64,000 nucleotides of DNA from Lunularia cruciata (lineage: Eukaryota; Streptophyta; Marchantiopsida; Lunulariales; Lunulariaceae), in NCBI GenBank assembly GCA_948567375.1, contig OX419760.1, positions 17,856,001 through 17,920,000 of the forward strand. The letters are read 5' to 3'. Positions 1-11,149 of the stretch are shown here, piece after piece (the stretch's first letter is position 1; the number at the start of each line of letters is the position of its first letter). Both the position numbers and the translations under genes were made by a program. The notes under the pieces were generated by a model. That model was not told where the DNA came from. It ran no database searches and saw nothing but the letters and a program-made list of their open reading frames with translations.

Positions 1-3000
1 ATAACCAAAAGCTTGCACAATATATAATACTACCAAATATTGGTAGCATATAGAATAAATAGTTATTCACACTCATAAGCAAATTTTTTTTTATAAAAAA
101 TAATTACCTTCAAGATCTTGAAGGCAAAGGCAATTGGGTATTAAACCATATATTAATTCCTTTTATAGTAATTCTTTGATAATAGTGATAAAAGCATCCA
201 AATCAACTATACAAGGTTATTTGGATAATACCATTGTAAAATTAGACTGATACCCATTTTATTGAGCTTTTGGAAAGAAACCTTTAATATTACACTGAAA
301 TTTGTACTTAAGTGATTGGTGAGTAGTGCTACAAAATATACATAGTCATATATAAACTATAAATAAAACTTTCCAACTTACTAAATCCTCATATATCACA
401 AATTGCAAAATGATCCTTGTAAGATGGTAGTGAATTATGATAATCTTTAAATTTTTTATCATATAATGAAAGAGAACAAACTTATACATGTTAAGTTCTT
501 AAGCACACAAAAACTTATGGTCCTCCAAGTAAGTTGCTCAATTGATTCTAGTGAGCTTTGTGTTTCCTCATCAAATGCCTCCTTCATATATCTAACTCAT
601 GTAATTGTTCAAGTGATCTCATGCTATTTGGACAACCTAAAATGTAATGTTTAAGATGGTTATATATGGACTTGTCTTCTATTTTGATATAGTTTTTCAT
701 TATCAATATAAATAAGTAGTTTGTTGTTGGATAATATTAAACTTCATCGGAGTGCGTTCATTCCATTGTGTATGATATGTCTTCAATTTGTCTTGCATTA
801 TATCAATCTCTAAAGAAATTCCTTTCTTCCTTAGATAATGTGTGTTTGTATGACTTGGGTATATTATGAATATGCAAAATTTGAAGAGAAAAGACAATCA
901 AATCTCATTGAAATCTTTCTTTTGCCTAAATTTCCTCATGATTATCTCGATCTTTATGCAAAACAATCATATGATTTTACTCCATACATATTTGGTATCT
1001 ATATGAAAATATTCCAAAATTGAACTACATAATCCTTTCTCAAACCAAAGCTTTGTAAGTTGATATAGTGTTGTTTATGCTACAATAGTAACTTGAAATC
1101 TAGATATAATGGTTCCCTTAAACTAATAAACTAATTGGGATCCCAAATTTGTACTGTTTTTACTCTACTTGCAACTGCAACTTGGATTTTGCAATGCTTT
1201 CCAATTGGCTAGCAGGAAATAGAACTTTGCTATCATGATCAAGTATATTAGAGCTCGAAAGCATTACTCATAATCAAGGCAAAATTCTCCAATACGTTAG
1301 CCTTGCATCAAATAATTGTAGCTTCAGAAAATGTACATAAGTTATTTTTCACTAAAATAATGCTCCTTCCAATTATTGTGGTTGATCATAACACTCCAAT
1401 GCTTTAGTGAGATGCTTGATTTATTGTTGCATTCCTTGAATCATACGGTTGTCCATTATATTTGTCACTATCAAATTAAAGAAAACATAAAATTTCAATT
1501 GGATTATAAGTAGCACACATCCATCTTTAAATATAAGTGATAAAAAAAGACAAATGGTTCATCAAACATAAGGATAGTATCTAAGAAAGTTTCACAAAAA
1601 GAAGATATTTGAAATGACACAAAATAAAAGGGCTATTTTGACATCACACAAAAGTGAAAATCACTATGACTTGGAAGTGATTTTAAAAGGAATATAGACT
1701 CCATCCATCTCATCTTTGCTCCTAATATGTGACCTTGTGCAAAGTTTCCTTATTGTTCATGATTTTTGTGTAAAATGCATCACAATGGATATCTTTCAAA
1801 TTTTCCAAGTCCAAATATATTTTCTATAAAGAAGTTAACATGGATACTCTAGGTTGAGACAAACATTCCTTTCCATGGTTATGATAATATTACTTGAGAT
1901 TCCTTAGCAAAATATTTTCTTCCACGATCATTTTTTTTCTTTGGATATAGTTGTTTAGGATCTACTATATAGAAACTTGATTAATGATCATTAATCATAC
2001 ACTCTTAAAAATTGTAAAAGATCTTTGGGTATTCTATTGGGGCTTTGCCCAAATAGAATGATCCCAATAGACGATAAATGGGGGTCCATTTATCTAGGTT
2101 TTTATATGGCTTGAAGGGTCTTCTTATCATTCCTATTGGAGTCGCTTTTTAACTTTGGGTTTATTCTTAAAGTATATTTCAAAGTCACTATCAGATAAGG
2201 CTCTTCATTTTATCACCCGATTATACAAAGAGTAGGTACTTTTCAGACGGAATATAGTGCAACTTAACTTCATTAGGTAAGTTTTAAAAATCTTGTCAAT
2301 CCGTCATTGAGCTTTAAGCCTGATCCTGCCTGATTAAGTTAGGCTCGGGGAAACGGTAAACTTCTTGAAACGTTCCGGTACATTCGCAATTTATGGATTA
2401 GCACGATAGAGTGGTAAATTCTATAGTTCAATTGAGGCAGAAAAATGAATCTGCCTCAATTGAGCTATAAATTCTCCTCATTGCGTATTTTCTCATGCTA
2501 CTAACAAAATACATCAGTATTTTGTCCATAAATTTTAAAATTAGTCATCATATTTTTATTCCTGTTCATAGAGAAAGAAAGGAGTATGTGGAAAAAACCA
2601 TATGATATCCATAAGACGATCTCAAAGGAAGAAAGAATGTACTCATGCTAAGTACGCATCAAGCTTATCTTGAAATCATGGAAAATGTGACCGAGTTGAA
2701 ACGGCTCCTATGAAAAGTTCTCATCAACTTTATACATCTATGTCTTATTACACTAAGTACTTAATAAGTGTAATATCATCTCATCATTATATAACATCAT
2801 TAGATTATAGTCTTCCACGCAGATTTAAGAGGCTATGATGCAATAAGACTTCGGTAGTTTCTGCACTCACAACACAAATCTTGACGATGGCCTAAGACTA
2901 TATCAATTTCACGATCGCTTCTGGAAGCACAAGTAGTGGAAGACTAGTACCCAAAGTGAAGTGCGAAGAGCAATTAACTTTGGCCTTGTGGCCTCAAAAG

Positions 3001-3230
3001 AAGTAAAATCTCGAGGAGGAAGAGGAGGAGAAGGAGTAGGAGGAAGGAAAGAAAGACTTGTATGGGAAGACTTCCTCTGAGTTCGGGAAATGGACGAGTG
3101 AAATGGCGACGTTCTTTGAGCGATCGTCGAGCAGCAGCAGCACGGGGAGCGCTCGAGGAAGGAGGAGTACGGGAAAACACGGGAGGAGAACGGTGACAAG
3201 GAGCGAGCGAGGAGAGGAGGATCGGAGGAG
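1..3230. other. AT-rich stretch without a recognisable gene
   Basis: I see no convincing coding exon here; open frames are short and have no recognisable motif. One clear structure is a hairpin with arms at about 2422-2440 and 2451-2469 (left arm ends TTGAGGCAG, right arm starts CTGCCTCAA), with one mismatch in about 19 bp. The last few hundred bases become GA-rich and probably include the promoter and 5' leader of the gene starting at 3301. Confidence 0.5.
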
Positions 3231-3300
3231 GTGATAGAAGCGATCGGATCGAAGCAGGAGCAGGAAAGGTGGAGGAGGGGGAGGGGGAAGCGCTGCAGCG

Positions 3301-4269
3301 ATGAATATCGGCGTTTCTTCGCCCGGAGTCATGGGTTTCGGTTTCACCAAGCTGTCCAAGGGCTTGGCTGCAGTGCTCGTAACAGGTTTCGCTTTGGCCA
3401 AAGCTCTGCCGTTCATAGTGGATTACTTAGCACTCGTTCCCGGGAAGACCATCCCGTTCACCTGGAATCTCCTCACAGCCGGGTACTTTGAACACTCATT
3501 TATCGGCCTATTGGTCAGCATCGCGGGATTATTGTATTTTGGGAGGTTGTTAGAGCCTGTGTGGGGATCGAAGGAATTTTTAAAGTTTATTGCGTTCACC
3601 AATTTCTTCACTACTGTGTGTACATTCGTGATATCGATCTTCCTTTATTACGTCACGGGACACGAGGAGTTGCTGTATACGCCTACATCTGGATTCCACG
3701 GGGTGTTAGCAGGGTTTCTGGTTGCTGTAAAGCAGATATTTCCTGATTATGAGATCAACTTACGACAGGTCGTGAAGCTCCGAGTGAGGTGGCTGCCTGG
3801 CTTCTTGGTCTTGATAGTTGTACTAACAGGGATTTTCCTGGACGATCCTATAGTTTATGTTCCGTTTGTGGTTTTTGGAACCTATGGGAGCTGGCTGTAC
3901 CTGCGGTATTTCCAACGGAGGTCGGAGGCCAATTTCAAGGGCGATGCAAGTGACGAGTTCGCGTTTGCAACCTTTTTCCCAGAGTTAGTTTGGCCGGTTG
4001 TGAATCCGATAGCAACAGTGTGCGATAAATTGTGCTGTGGAAGAAGAGCACAAAACTTGGACGGGGAGGAGTCGGGGAGTGTTTTTGGGGAAAAGCCTCT
4101 CCCAGGCTCCGATCCGGCCGAAGCCACTCGGAGAAGAGAACGTGGAGCTCGTGCTTTGGAGGAGAGGTTAAGTGCTGCATCGAAAGCAGAAACTGAGGGA
4201 TTAGGTGGTAAGAGCTCAGGTGGATCGCAAATCCCGCTTGAACCTTTGGGATCCGAAGATAGTGTCTGA
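3301..4269 (+). CDS. RBL19: RBL19/TMEM115-type rhomboid-like membrane protein
   Basis: A single-exon 322-aa protein. After a short N-terminus there are about six hydrophobic segments, at residues ~18-40, 60-85, 95-122, 132-150, 166-185 and 190-208. The stretch PFTWNLLTAGYFEHSFIGLL and the following LEPVWGSKEFLKF are typical of the TMEM115/DUF1751 branch of the rhomboid superfamily, which in animals acts in Golgi retrograde transport; the Arabidopsis member is RBL19. The segment SGFHGVLAGFLVAVKQ sits where active rhomboids carry GxSG, and the catalytic serine is absent, so the protein is probably not a protease. The C-terminal ~100 residues are hydrophilic, ending in a Gly/Ser-rich tail. Family members are near 300 aa, so the length fits. 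I chose this ATG because it opens the conserved N-terminus and follows a GA-rich leader. Function is inferred from the family. Confidence 0.93.
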   Translation: MNIGVSSPGVMGFGFTKLSKGLAAVLVTGFALAKALPFIVDYLALVPGKTIPFTWNLLTAGYFEHSFIGLLVSIAGLLYFGRLLEPVWGSKEFLKFIAFTNFFTTVCTFVISIFLYYVTGHEELLYTPTSGFHGVLAGFLVAVKQIFPDYEINLRQVVKLRVRWLPGFLVLIVVLTGIFLDDPIVYVPFVVFGTYGSWLYLRYFQRRSEANFKGDASDEFAFATFFPELVWPVVNPIATVCDKLCCGRRAQNLDGEESGSVFGEKPLPGSDPAEATRRRERGARALEERLSAASKAETEGLGGKSSGGSQIPLEPLGSEDSV

Positions 4270-7200
4270 CTTCCTCTGCTGGTGACGAAAATAGGAGCTC
4301 ATCGCCAAGTGATCAAGACATGTATTCGCTATTTTCTTGCTAGCTCGTGTACATTCAGGTTGTCAATGTCTGTGCTGATCAATGCATAAAAAGCCGAAAG
4401 AGAGAAGACATTGCAAAGTATTTCTACTCCTACTAGGGAAACAAGCGGTGCAAGATCCGTCTTGTAATCAACGTTCTTTTTGAGTCCGACGTACGTCAGG
4501 TTCAAAGGGAACCAGCTAGTTTACACCAGGTTGTAACCCAGTAGCAACTACGAGAACATGCCGATGCTTGAAGAAGCCTTGTTCATGCTTTTGCTTTTAA
4601 TCACGTAGAAGCTTCATATTTCAGCCTCAAAAGGTTGGAAAGGTGCGATGGCAAATGACAGACTTCAAAAGCAATTTTCAAACCTCCGACCTTCAAACCC
4701 CACTCTCCAGTTTCAGCTAAACATTAAGTACAATGGAAAGCAAGTCGCACTGTGGATTTAGGATAGATTCGTTGTCATTCATTTGAAGGGCGGAAGTCAT
4801 AAAACATTTCTTTCTCCGAAGAGCTGAAGATAGAATGTAAGCCCAGGTAGCCAACCTTATATATGTGTTGAGAGAGAATGGACGATCAAAGACTTTACTA
4901 ACGCGAGTAAAAGAAAACGTTTTCAATTATTCACGGGCAGTCGAGAACATCCGAGGCATGAGTGAACGTCGTTATCACCAATAGGGTCTAGATTTGACTG
5001 AAGAACTTGAATTTGCTTAGGAACTTGACTGAAGAACTTGAATTTGCTTGCTTGCTTGAAACTGCCGTCTATAGTCAAGACTTGTTACAGACTACAGATG
5101 CTTAACAGCGGCGATAAAACACATAACTGTCATGCCTACCAGGTTTGGATCATCACACTAATCAAGTCTTGGTCGCTTTTGTCAATGGAATACGGTTTCG
5201 AGTCAGAGATTGCTGGCTTGTTAAAGTTATTCGAAGCTGTTTCTGTTTCATGTTCTAATCTCATTTTCAAGCAGAATTTAGAAGGAACACCTGCATACAA
5301 AATGTCGAGAATGGCCAGTAATTTCACTCGTGGTTGAAATCATTTGGTTTCCTCTTCCGCTATCTGCAGTAATACCTAATCTGCCCGTACCTGTTATAAA
5401 CCAAGTTGTTTTCAACCCTTCGTCATATCTTTTCTGCTGGTAAGTTGAGCTGAGGCCATCGTGTGCGGAAGGCAGGTGGATGCATGATGTTATCTTTTGT
5501 TTATTTCGATACTCACTTCACTGCATACTCTCTTGCACTTCTTCGTCTGTGTAGAGATAAGGAAGCATTTTGATGTTGAATTTACATGGTTGCAAAGAGT
5601 AACTTAGCAGATCCTATATGTGCCGTCGTTGTCCATACTAGACCGGGTCGATTTGAGAACTGAGCAATTGAACTGAAGGGTTACCGAGGAGATGGCAACT
5701 ATCACTGGAAAGGATGTCTGTGTCTCAACATTCACTTTTTAATTAGTGGCTACTGTACTGCCCATGTCCTCAATCTCTACCATCTGATAGCCAGGATTGA
5801 CATGCCAGTAATACAATGCAATTAGCGTTCCGCTCGCAACTCGTCCGTAGAACTCTTTTAACTCTCTAATGAACTGAGAATTTGAGCTTCCTGCATGTTA
5901 TATAGTAGGGATGCACTCCCGAATAGAAGACCACTTATTATCAGTCATGACTGACGAACAAATGCGTCCAATATCGGCGATCAATGAACTAGGTGGTACT
6001 GAGCAGTCTTTCTTGGAGTATGCCAAGATGACAACGAATTTGTAGCAATTAGTACGACCTTGATAATACCACCCAAGATGTGAGTCACCTCCGCATCTTG
6101 GATGGTTATTGTACGAACCATCCAAGACTTGGATATCTGTCCTTCAGTCACTAGGATATCTGCTCTTGGTACGCACCAAATTATACGGGGAGATGACTTG
6201 CCCGAGGGAGGACGGCCACTGCCAGTGTAGCTTCACGAGCTGCCAGAAGGGGTGTAGATCAGTATTTTCAAGAAGTCCATATTATATTACCATAGTAAAG
6301 GGTTTCTATGTGGTTTCAGCGAAAATTCCTCTCACTTCTCATGTTGAAATCATCTACTTATACTTATATATATATATTTGGAGTCATCGATTTACAACAA
6401 AGGTATTTCCGAGTGTTTGTTGTAGATCGATGATTTCAAGGATGTCTAGCATGCTTTCTTCGCTCTATACGAAGATTATACTATCAACAATACGTTAACC
6501 ATTGGACTTCTCTAACATAAAAACTTCGTCAATGTAGCGACAGGATTCTAGTTGGACTTTGATATCGAGGTTGGGGAGTAAGATCGCTTTTATAAATTAC
6601 AACGTAACACTAGCAAAGGGTTCTTGAATTTTGCAGAATGCCTATTTTAGTTTGATGATTCCAAGGTTTAGTAACATTACTTTCTTTTTCTTTGTTCAGG
6701 TTATATAATCAACCATAGATGTATCATTTACCTTCAAATTGTCATCAATAAATACTTGTTATTCTTCCTTTGAGTCGCTCTTCCAAGGTTTAGACTTGGA
6801 CCATGCTTTAAACCTTAGAAGAAAGATAATACCTCTTGTCTTCATCTTCTAACCAGTACCTCCTTATATATGAGAGGCCTCACATGGTCCATGCTCCAGC
6901 TTGAGATATGAGTCTATAATTCATTTCAGGGTTATGAGGCCTTGACCAAAAAGCTTCTGTCCCTAAATGAATTCTGTATAGATAATGATAGTGATGTGAT
7001 ATGCCTTTTACTCCTGTAGAAACTAGATTAATCTTAACATGATTAGACACATCGAGGAGCTTGATACAATGTATCGATTATGACAATTCAAGCTTTCATC
7101 CAGTATGATAAATTGAGAAGCTTGTCATGTTACTCACTTAATTCATGGCGGGTCATAAACCTACTAATAAATGTTAATCATGAGAACGTTTTCAAGGAAT

Positions 7201-7591
7201 ACAATGTGAACAAAGAAGGAAACAGTTTGATGTACATAAATGCAGCGTATCTTTATCAATAATCCATAAACATACACAGTTTCATTGAGGTGCAGGATGT
7301 AAGGGAGCGTGAGATTGTTGAATAACATGAAGATTTTGGTGAATGAACCACGTCAATGTGATAGATCTTTATTTACAAAGAGAAATATATCATTAACTAC
7401 ATGAAGTTAATGATGCTCCAAAATATTCTTCGAGCATCCGGCAAAGGCAATCTCACCATCGCAGTTTCCTTCAGACTCAACATCATCTTCGGAGTCACAC
7501 GTAGCGATGGTGCACAGAAGCCGGCCGACTGACGAGAGCCCGGACCCAAGAACACAACATGCAGTATAGCGCGAAAGAAACAATAGCGATG
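4270..7591. other. Gene-free interval downstream of the rhomboid-like gene
   Basis: No exon could be supported on either strand. The first few hundred bases probably include the 3' UTR of the upstream gene (an ATAAAA motif is near 4385). A 31-bp unit is repeated twice at 4994-5055. The rest has only short open frames without family motifs. Confidence 0.4.
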
Positions 7592-7744
7592 AAACCATAA
7601 GAACATGCTAAGCGAGGATGGCGTACATAGAGTTCCTCATAGTCTTAATCATATGGATATGAAGTGCGAAACCATAAGAAGGTGATGAGCGAGGATGGAC
7701 GTACATACGGTTCCTCATAGTGTGAATCAAGGGAATAAGAAGTG
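7592..7744. repeat. Tandem duplication, 77-bp unit
   Basis: Two diverged copies, 7592-7668 and 7669-7744, both starting AAACCATAAGAA and sharing GCGAGGATGG and GTTCCTCATAGT. The sequence before them (7314 onward, starting TGTTGAATAACA) looks like degraded retroelement DNA, but no complete LTR could be shown. Confidence 0.7.
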
Positions 7745-7823
7745 TTAATGTGAAGAGGAATTTGGAAATTGTTTGTGTTTTCGTGTAAGATGTCCCGTTA
7801 TCTGTGAAGTCTTGGCTAGTTTG

Positions 7824-8057
7824 TTGGGATACTTGAATTATTATCTTGATGGTAATCATTGTATTAGCAGCTTAGTAGTGAATGTTTACCTTGTTTTGTA
7901 GATAACTTGGTAAAATCCATTTTCGTAGTTGGTTATAATGTTAGGGTACTTGAGTTATTATTTTGGTGGTAATCATTGTATTAGCAGCTTAGTAGTGCAT
8001 GTGCACGGTGCTTACTAGGTGACTCGCTAAAACCATATGCTTAGTAGGAAAGTCAAT
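7824..8057. repeat. Tandem duplication, 117-bp unit
   Basis: Copies start at 7824 and 7941. Both contain GGTAATCATTGTATTAGCAG followed by CTTAGTAGTG. The first half is far better conserved than the second. No coding function is visible. Confidence 0.7.
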
Positions 8058-9788
8058 AATCAATAATTTTCTTAAATTATTTTAGGTCATTAGCTTTTCA
8101 TATGGATTGATCTCTTATGCCTCTCATTGGAAGTTTATAAGCATATTCTCTTAGAATTTAAGATCTTTTCTTGATTATAAATTAAAATATATTCTAAGGT
8201 CAAGTCAGATCTATCTAATTTAACGTAATTACTTTCAACTACCAAGGATCACCTAACTTGATGAAGGTAACAAAATTTTGATATTTATACCAAGCCGAGT
8301 CAAGTTTGACTATACAAAATCCAAAATAGAGATCTCACTCAATATAATTGAATATAAAATTCCCTACAAAGTCATACTCTAGTATACAATTTTACCAAGA
8401 GGTCATATTTTTATATAATTTCTTTAAAAATTCACCAAAAATTAATTGAGTATCCAATAATGAAATATTGGACGTTTCCCTTTATTTAATCACATTAAAT
8501 TAATTATTACTAACTTAGCTAGATGTAATAAAAGAAAAATATTTGTAGTGATCAATGTGCACCCTAGAGTTATAAGGTTTCTTTCTCCCCAAGCAGAGGT
8601 ATATCTCGAATTGTAAAGTTCAGTAATTCCTCATTTCGTGTTTACCTTCTTAAACCACGAATTATGGTGCCAAGAACCGGTGAGGGTAACATGAATTCTT
8701 GCGTGCTAGAGTGGATTTGGATTGATAGAGTATAATCATGATTTGGTGAAGTATATTATTAAAGTTTTTGATTATTGTTTAGAATTAGTATATGGTTTCC
8801 CATACGAATTATGTGTTGATTTTGACAACCATATACATTACATAGGTATACATACATAACAAAATAGATACTCCCAACTATGCACATTATATATTGATGC
8901 ATATAGGCACTACAAGAAAAGAAAAGAAAAGAAAAGAAAAAACAGCGAACTCTAAGGGGGCTGGACATCGAATATCCAAGCATGCTCTCTATAAGCGCAT
9001 GAGTAATGAAACACCGAAGGCAATGTAACATGGAGTAGGAGGATGGTTTATCTCTGTGAGCACATGCGTTATGGAACACAACAAGATGTGTAAAAGGATT
9101 GGGTAGTGTATGCCTCTATGCTCTATAAACGTATTATTTCTGATACACACTGAAAGGAAGCAGCAAGACTGTAGTAGTCAATCTGCACATAAATAAGGGA
9201 CTTCGTCACTGCTGAGGTATTTGGATGCACTTACCAATATATCTCAAATCGATTTTCTAGAATGCTCATGAGCGCCAGACCAAACGCGGCTGCTCATTAG
9301 ACGTGCCGCTCGTTTGAAAATTGAGCAGTTAGATGGTGTGCGAGCGCGATTGACAAGCAAGCAATCAGCGAGCAGGCAGAGTAACATGAAGCGGCAAGCA
9401 CAGGTAACGTTACCTTGGCTATACCTGAGAGAACGAGGTCATTAGTGCATAACAAACAAATGCGGGAAGTAATAGCGAGGCAGAAATCTAAGCAATGAGA
9501 AGAACTAGCTCGAGTCTAGGCCGTTAGAGAAACTAGTTGCTAACTGGAACTCCGGCAGCACCTGAGCAGTCGAGGAACACCAAATGTTGTTCATCGGCAA
9601 TGAAAAACTTCAATCGTAGGGCTAGCGAGAGGAAGAGTTCCTTCTTGGAGGGAAACTCCATCGCAATAAAACCCTATGTAAATGATACTGTAAGTGGCTT
9701 GGTTGAGTGGAGTTATGGGACAAGTAGAGCATTGAAAGTAGAGAAGAAAAACAGTAGCGTTGCGGAACTGAAGGAGAGTAATTCAGTA
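8058..9788. repeat. Gene-free interval with an AAAAG microsatellite
   Basis: A run of about five AAAAG units lies at 8914-8942. I see no convincing gene elsewhere in this AT-rich interval. Confidence 0.5.
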
Positions 9789-10227
9789 TGATGAGAACCT
9801 TTCTTCCTAGTCTTTGAAGTAGATGGTCTATCCTCAGTCATTCTCACTTCTGATGTATCAGACATCCTAGCACTCAGCTTTCCTAGTCTCACCAGAGTAG
9901 ACACTCCTAATTGCACTCAATAATATTCAACTCACTCTCTCTTAGAGCCTGCAAAGATAGTACACAGCAGCACTCATGCAGCATGAAAGGTACCCCAGTG
10001 GTAAGCAACATAGAATACACCTAAAACAAGGTACAAGGTGCTGGGAATGATCCTTGTATGAGAACTTACCTAAACATGAGCAGAGAGCACTCATATATAT
10101 GCACAAGCAAGCTCTAGCAGGTTGCTTTGCAGAACCCTAATTAGGGCTGCGCCGTCACTTCACCTTAATCATGTATCTAGCCTAGTCATGTATCTAGTCA
10201 CTAAACTAGAGATTATCACAACTAACA
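9789..10227 (-). mobile_element. Solo LTR of the Copia family, TSD CAGTA
   Basis: Read on the minus strand, this 439-bp sequence starts TG (10227) and ends TTCTCATCA (9789), like the LTRs of the full-length Copia element at 15013-20763. The 5-bp repeats CAGTA at 9784-9788 and 10228-10232 flank it exactly. There is no internal domain, so it is a recombined solo LTR. It lies about 0.7 kb 3' of the HAP2 stop codon. The LTR end still carries the open frame starting MSDTSEVRMTEDRPSTSK that is found in the other copies. Confidence 0.93.
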
Positions 10228-10892
10228 CAGTATATAGAGGATCGTACAAACAGTGCCTACACATACATAAATGAATTTGGAATCCGTCTAATGTGCTTAC
10301 ACATATTGTAAAATGGAATACAGAACCCGTTGTAAACAACCCTGTTCCATACCCACGTCTGTGCTTCCAGATATATGTGAAAACCTGTCTTTGTGGCGGA
10401 GTACCAAAATCTTCTAGTAGGAAATACTCATCACTTACTTTGATCCGAAACACAAGAAACTTTGGTGCGATCCAGTATTCATGCCCCAGTTCCCCATATG
10501 TCGATGAGGATCAATATTCGATCTGATATTTCAATTTGAGGAGATCTCAAATTTTCCTCTAAGGCAAGAGCCAAACAGAGCGGAGTGGCCTTCGTTACAT
10601 GCATTTACTTCTCCGAAAGTCACAAGAATTTTTTATCAGCCAATCGACCGGAAACAATCCAACAATAGAGGAAGGTAAGAAGCAACCACTTGAGAGAAGG
10701 GGGAAGTCTGTGTTCACCTTCTTTACAATGCTTCACCAACTAAAAGAATCATTGACAAACCACTGGGTATGAAATATCATGAACAAAATGTCCTTAGGCC
10801 TACCTTTCTGTGGTCGTAGTCATTAGAAAGTACCCAGTTCTGGCATTAGCGTTTGTCAAATTCCAATGGCACGAACTCCTGTAGGAAGGTTG
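10228..10892 (-). other. 3' flank of HAP2 (probable 3' UTR and downstream DNA)
   Basis: This interval lies between the HAP2 stop codon at 10893-10895 and the duplication of the downstream solo LTR. No coding exon is visible. The transcript end cannot be placed from sequence alone. Confidence 0.4.
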
Positions 10893-11149
10893 TCAGAACC
10901 ATCCCTTTTTTTTTCTTTTTTTTCCCATTTGCCTCTTTCTCTTTTTCTTTTTCCTCTGTCTTCCATGTTTAGCATGTCCACCGTGTCCTCCCGGCACCCC
11001 AATTTTGTCAAAGAGTTTGGTGAGGCAATTGCAGATGTAATCGCAGCACTCGCCAATTTTCCTGAGTGTCATTTTGACGATCGGCATCAATGTACCTTGT
11101 CGATGCATCATCCACAAGGTATAAATCCCTGCGATCAGCAACGTAAGAA
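10893..11149 (-). CDS. HAP2: HAP2 exon 17: end of membrane helix and polybasic tail
   Basis: It encodes the rest of the membrane helix, then HRQGTLMPIV, a short cysteine-rich stretch (CCDYICNC) and a His/Lys/Arg tail ending in KKRKKKGWF. A basic or histidine-rich cytosolic tail is usual for plant HAP2. The tail is encoded by long purine runs (poly-T/CTTT on the plus strand at 10905-10960), where indels occur easily, so its exact end should be treated with care. Confidence 0.85.

Noticed and set aside
2909-3416. Overlapping minus-strand ORFs before the rhomboid-like gene
   Set aside because: They are Ser/Leu/Pro-rich translations of a GA-rich leader and have no family motif.
8650-8700. TGGTGCCAAGAACCGG as a primer-binding site
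   Set aside because: It resembles tRNA-primed sites, but no LTR pair or internal domain could be found.
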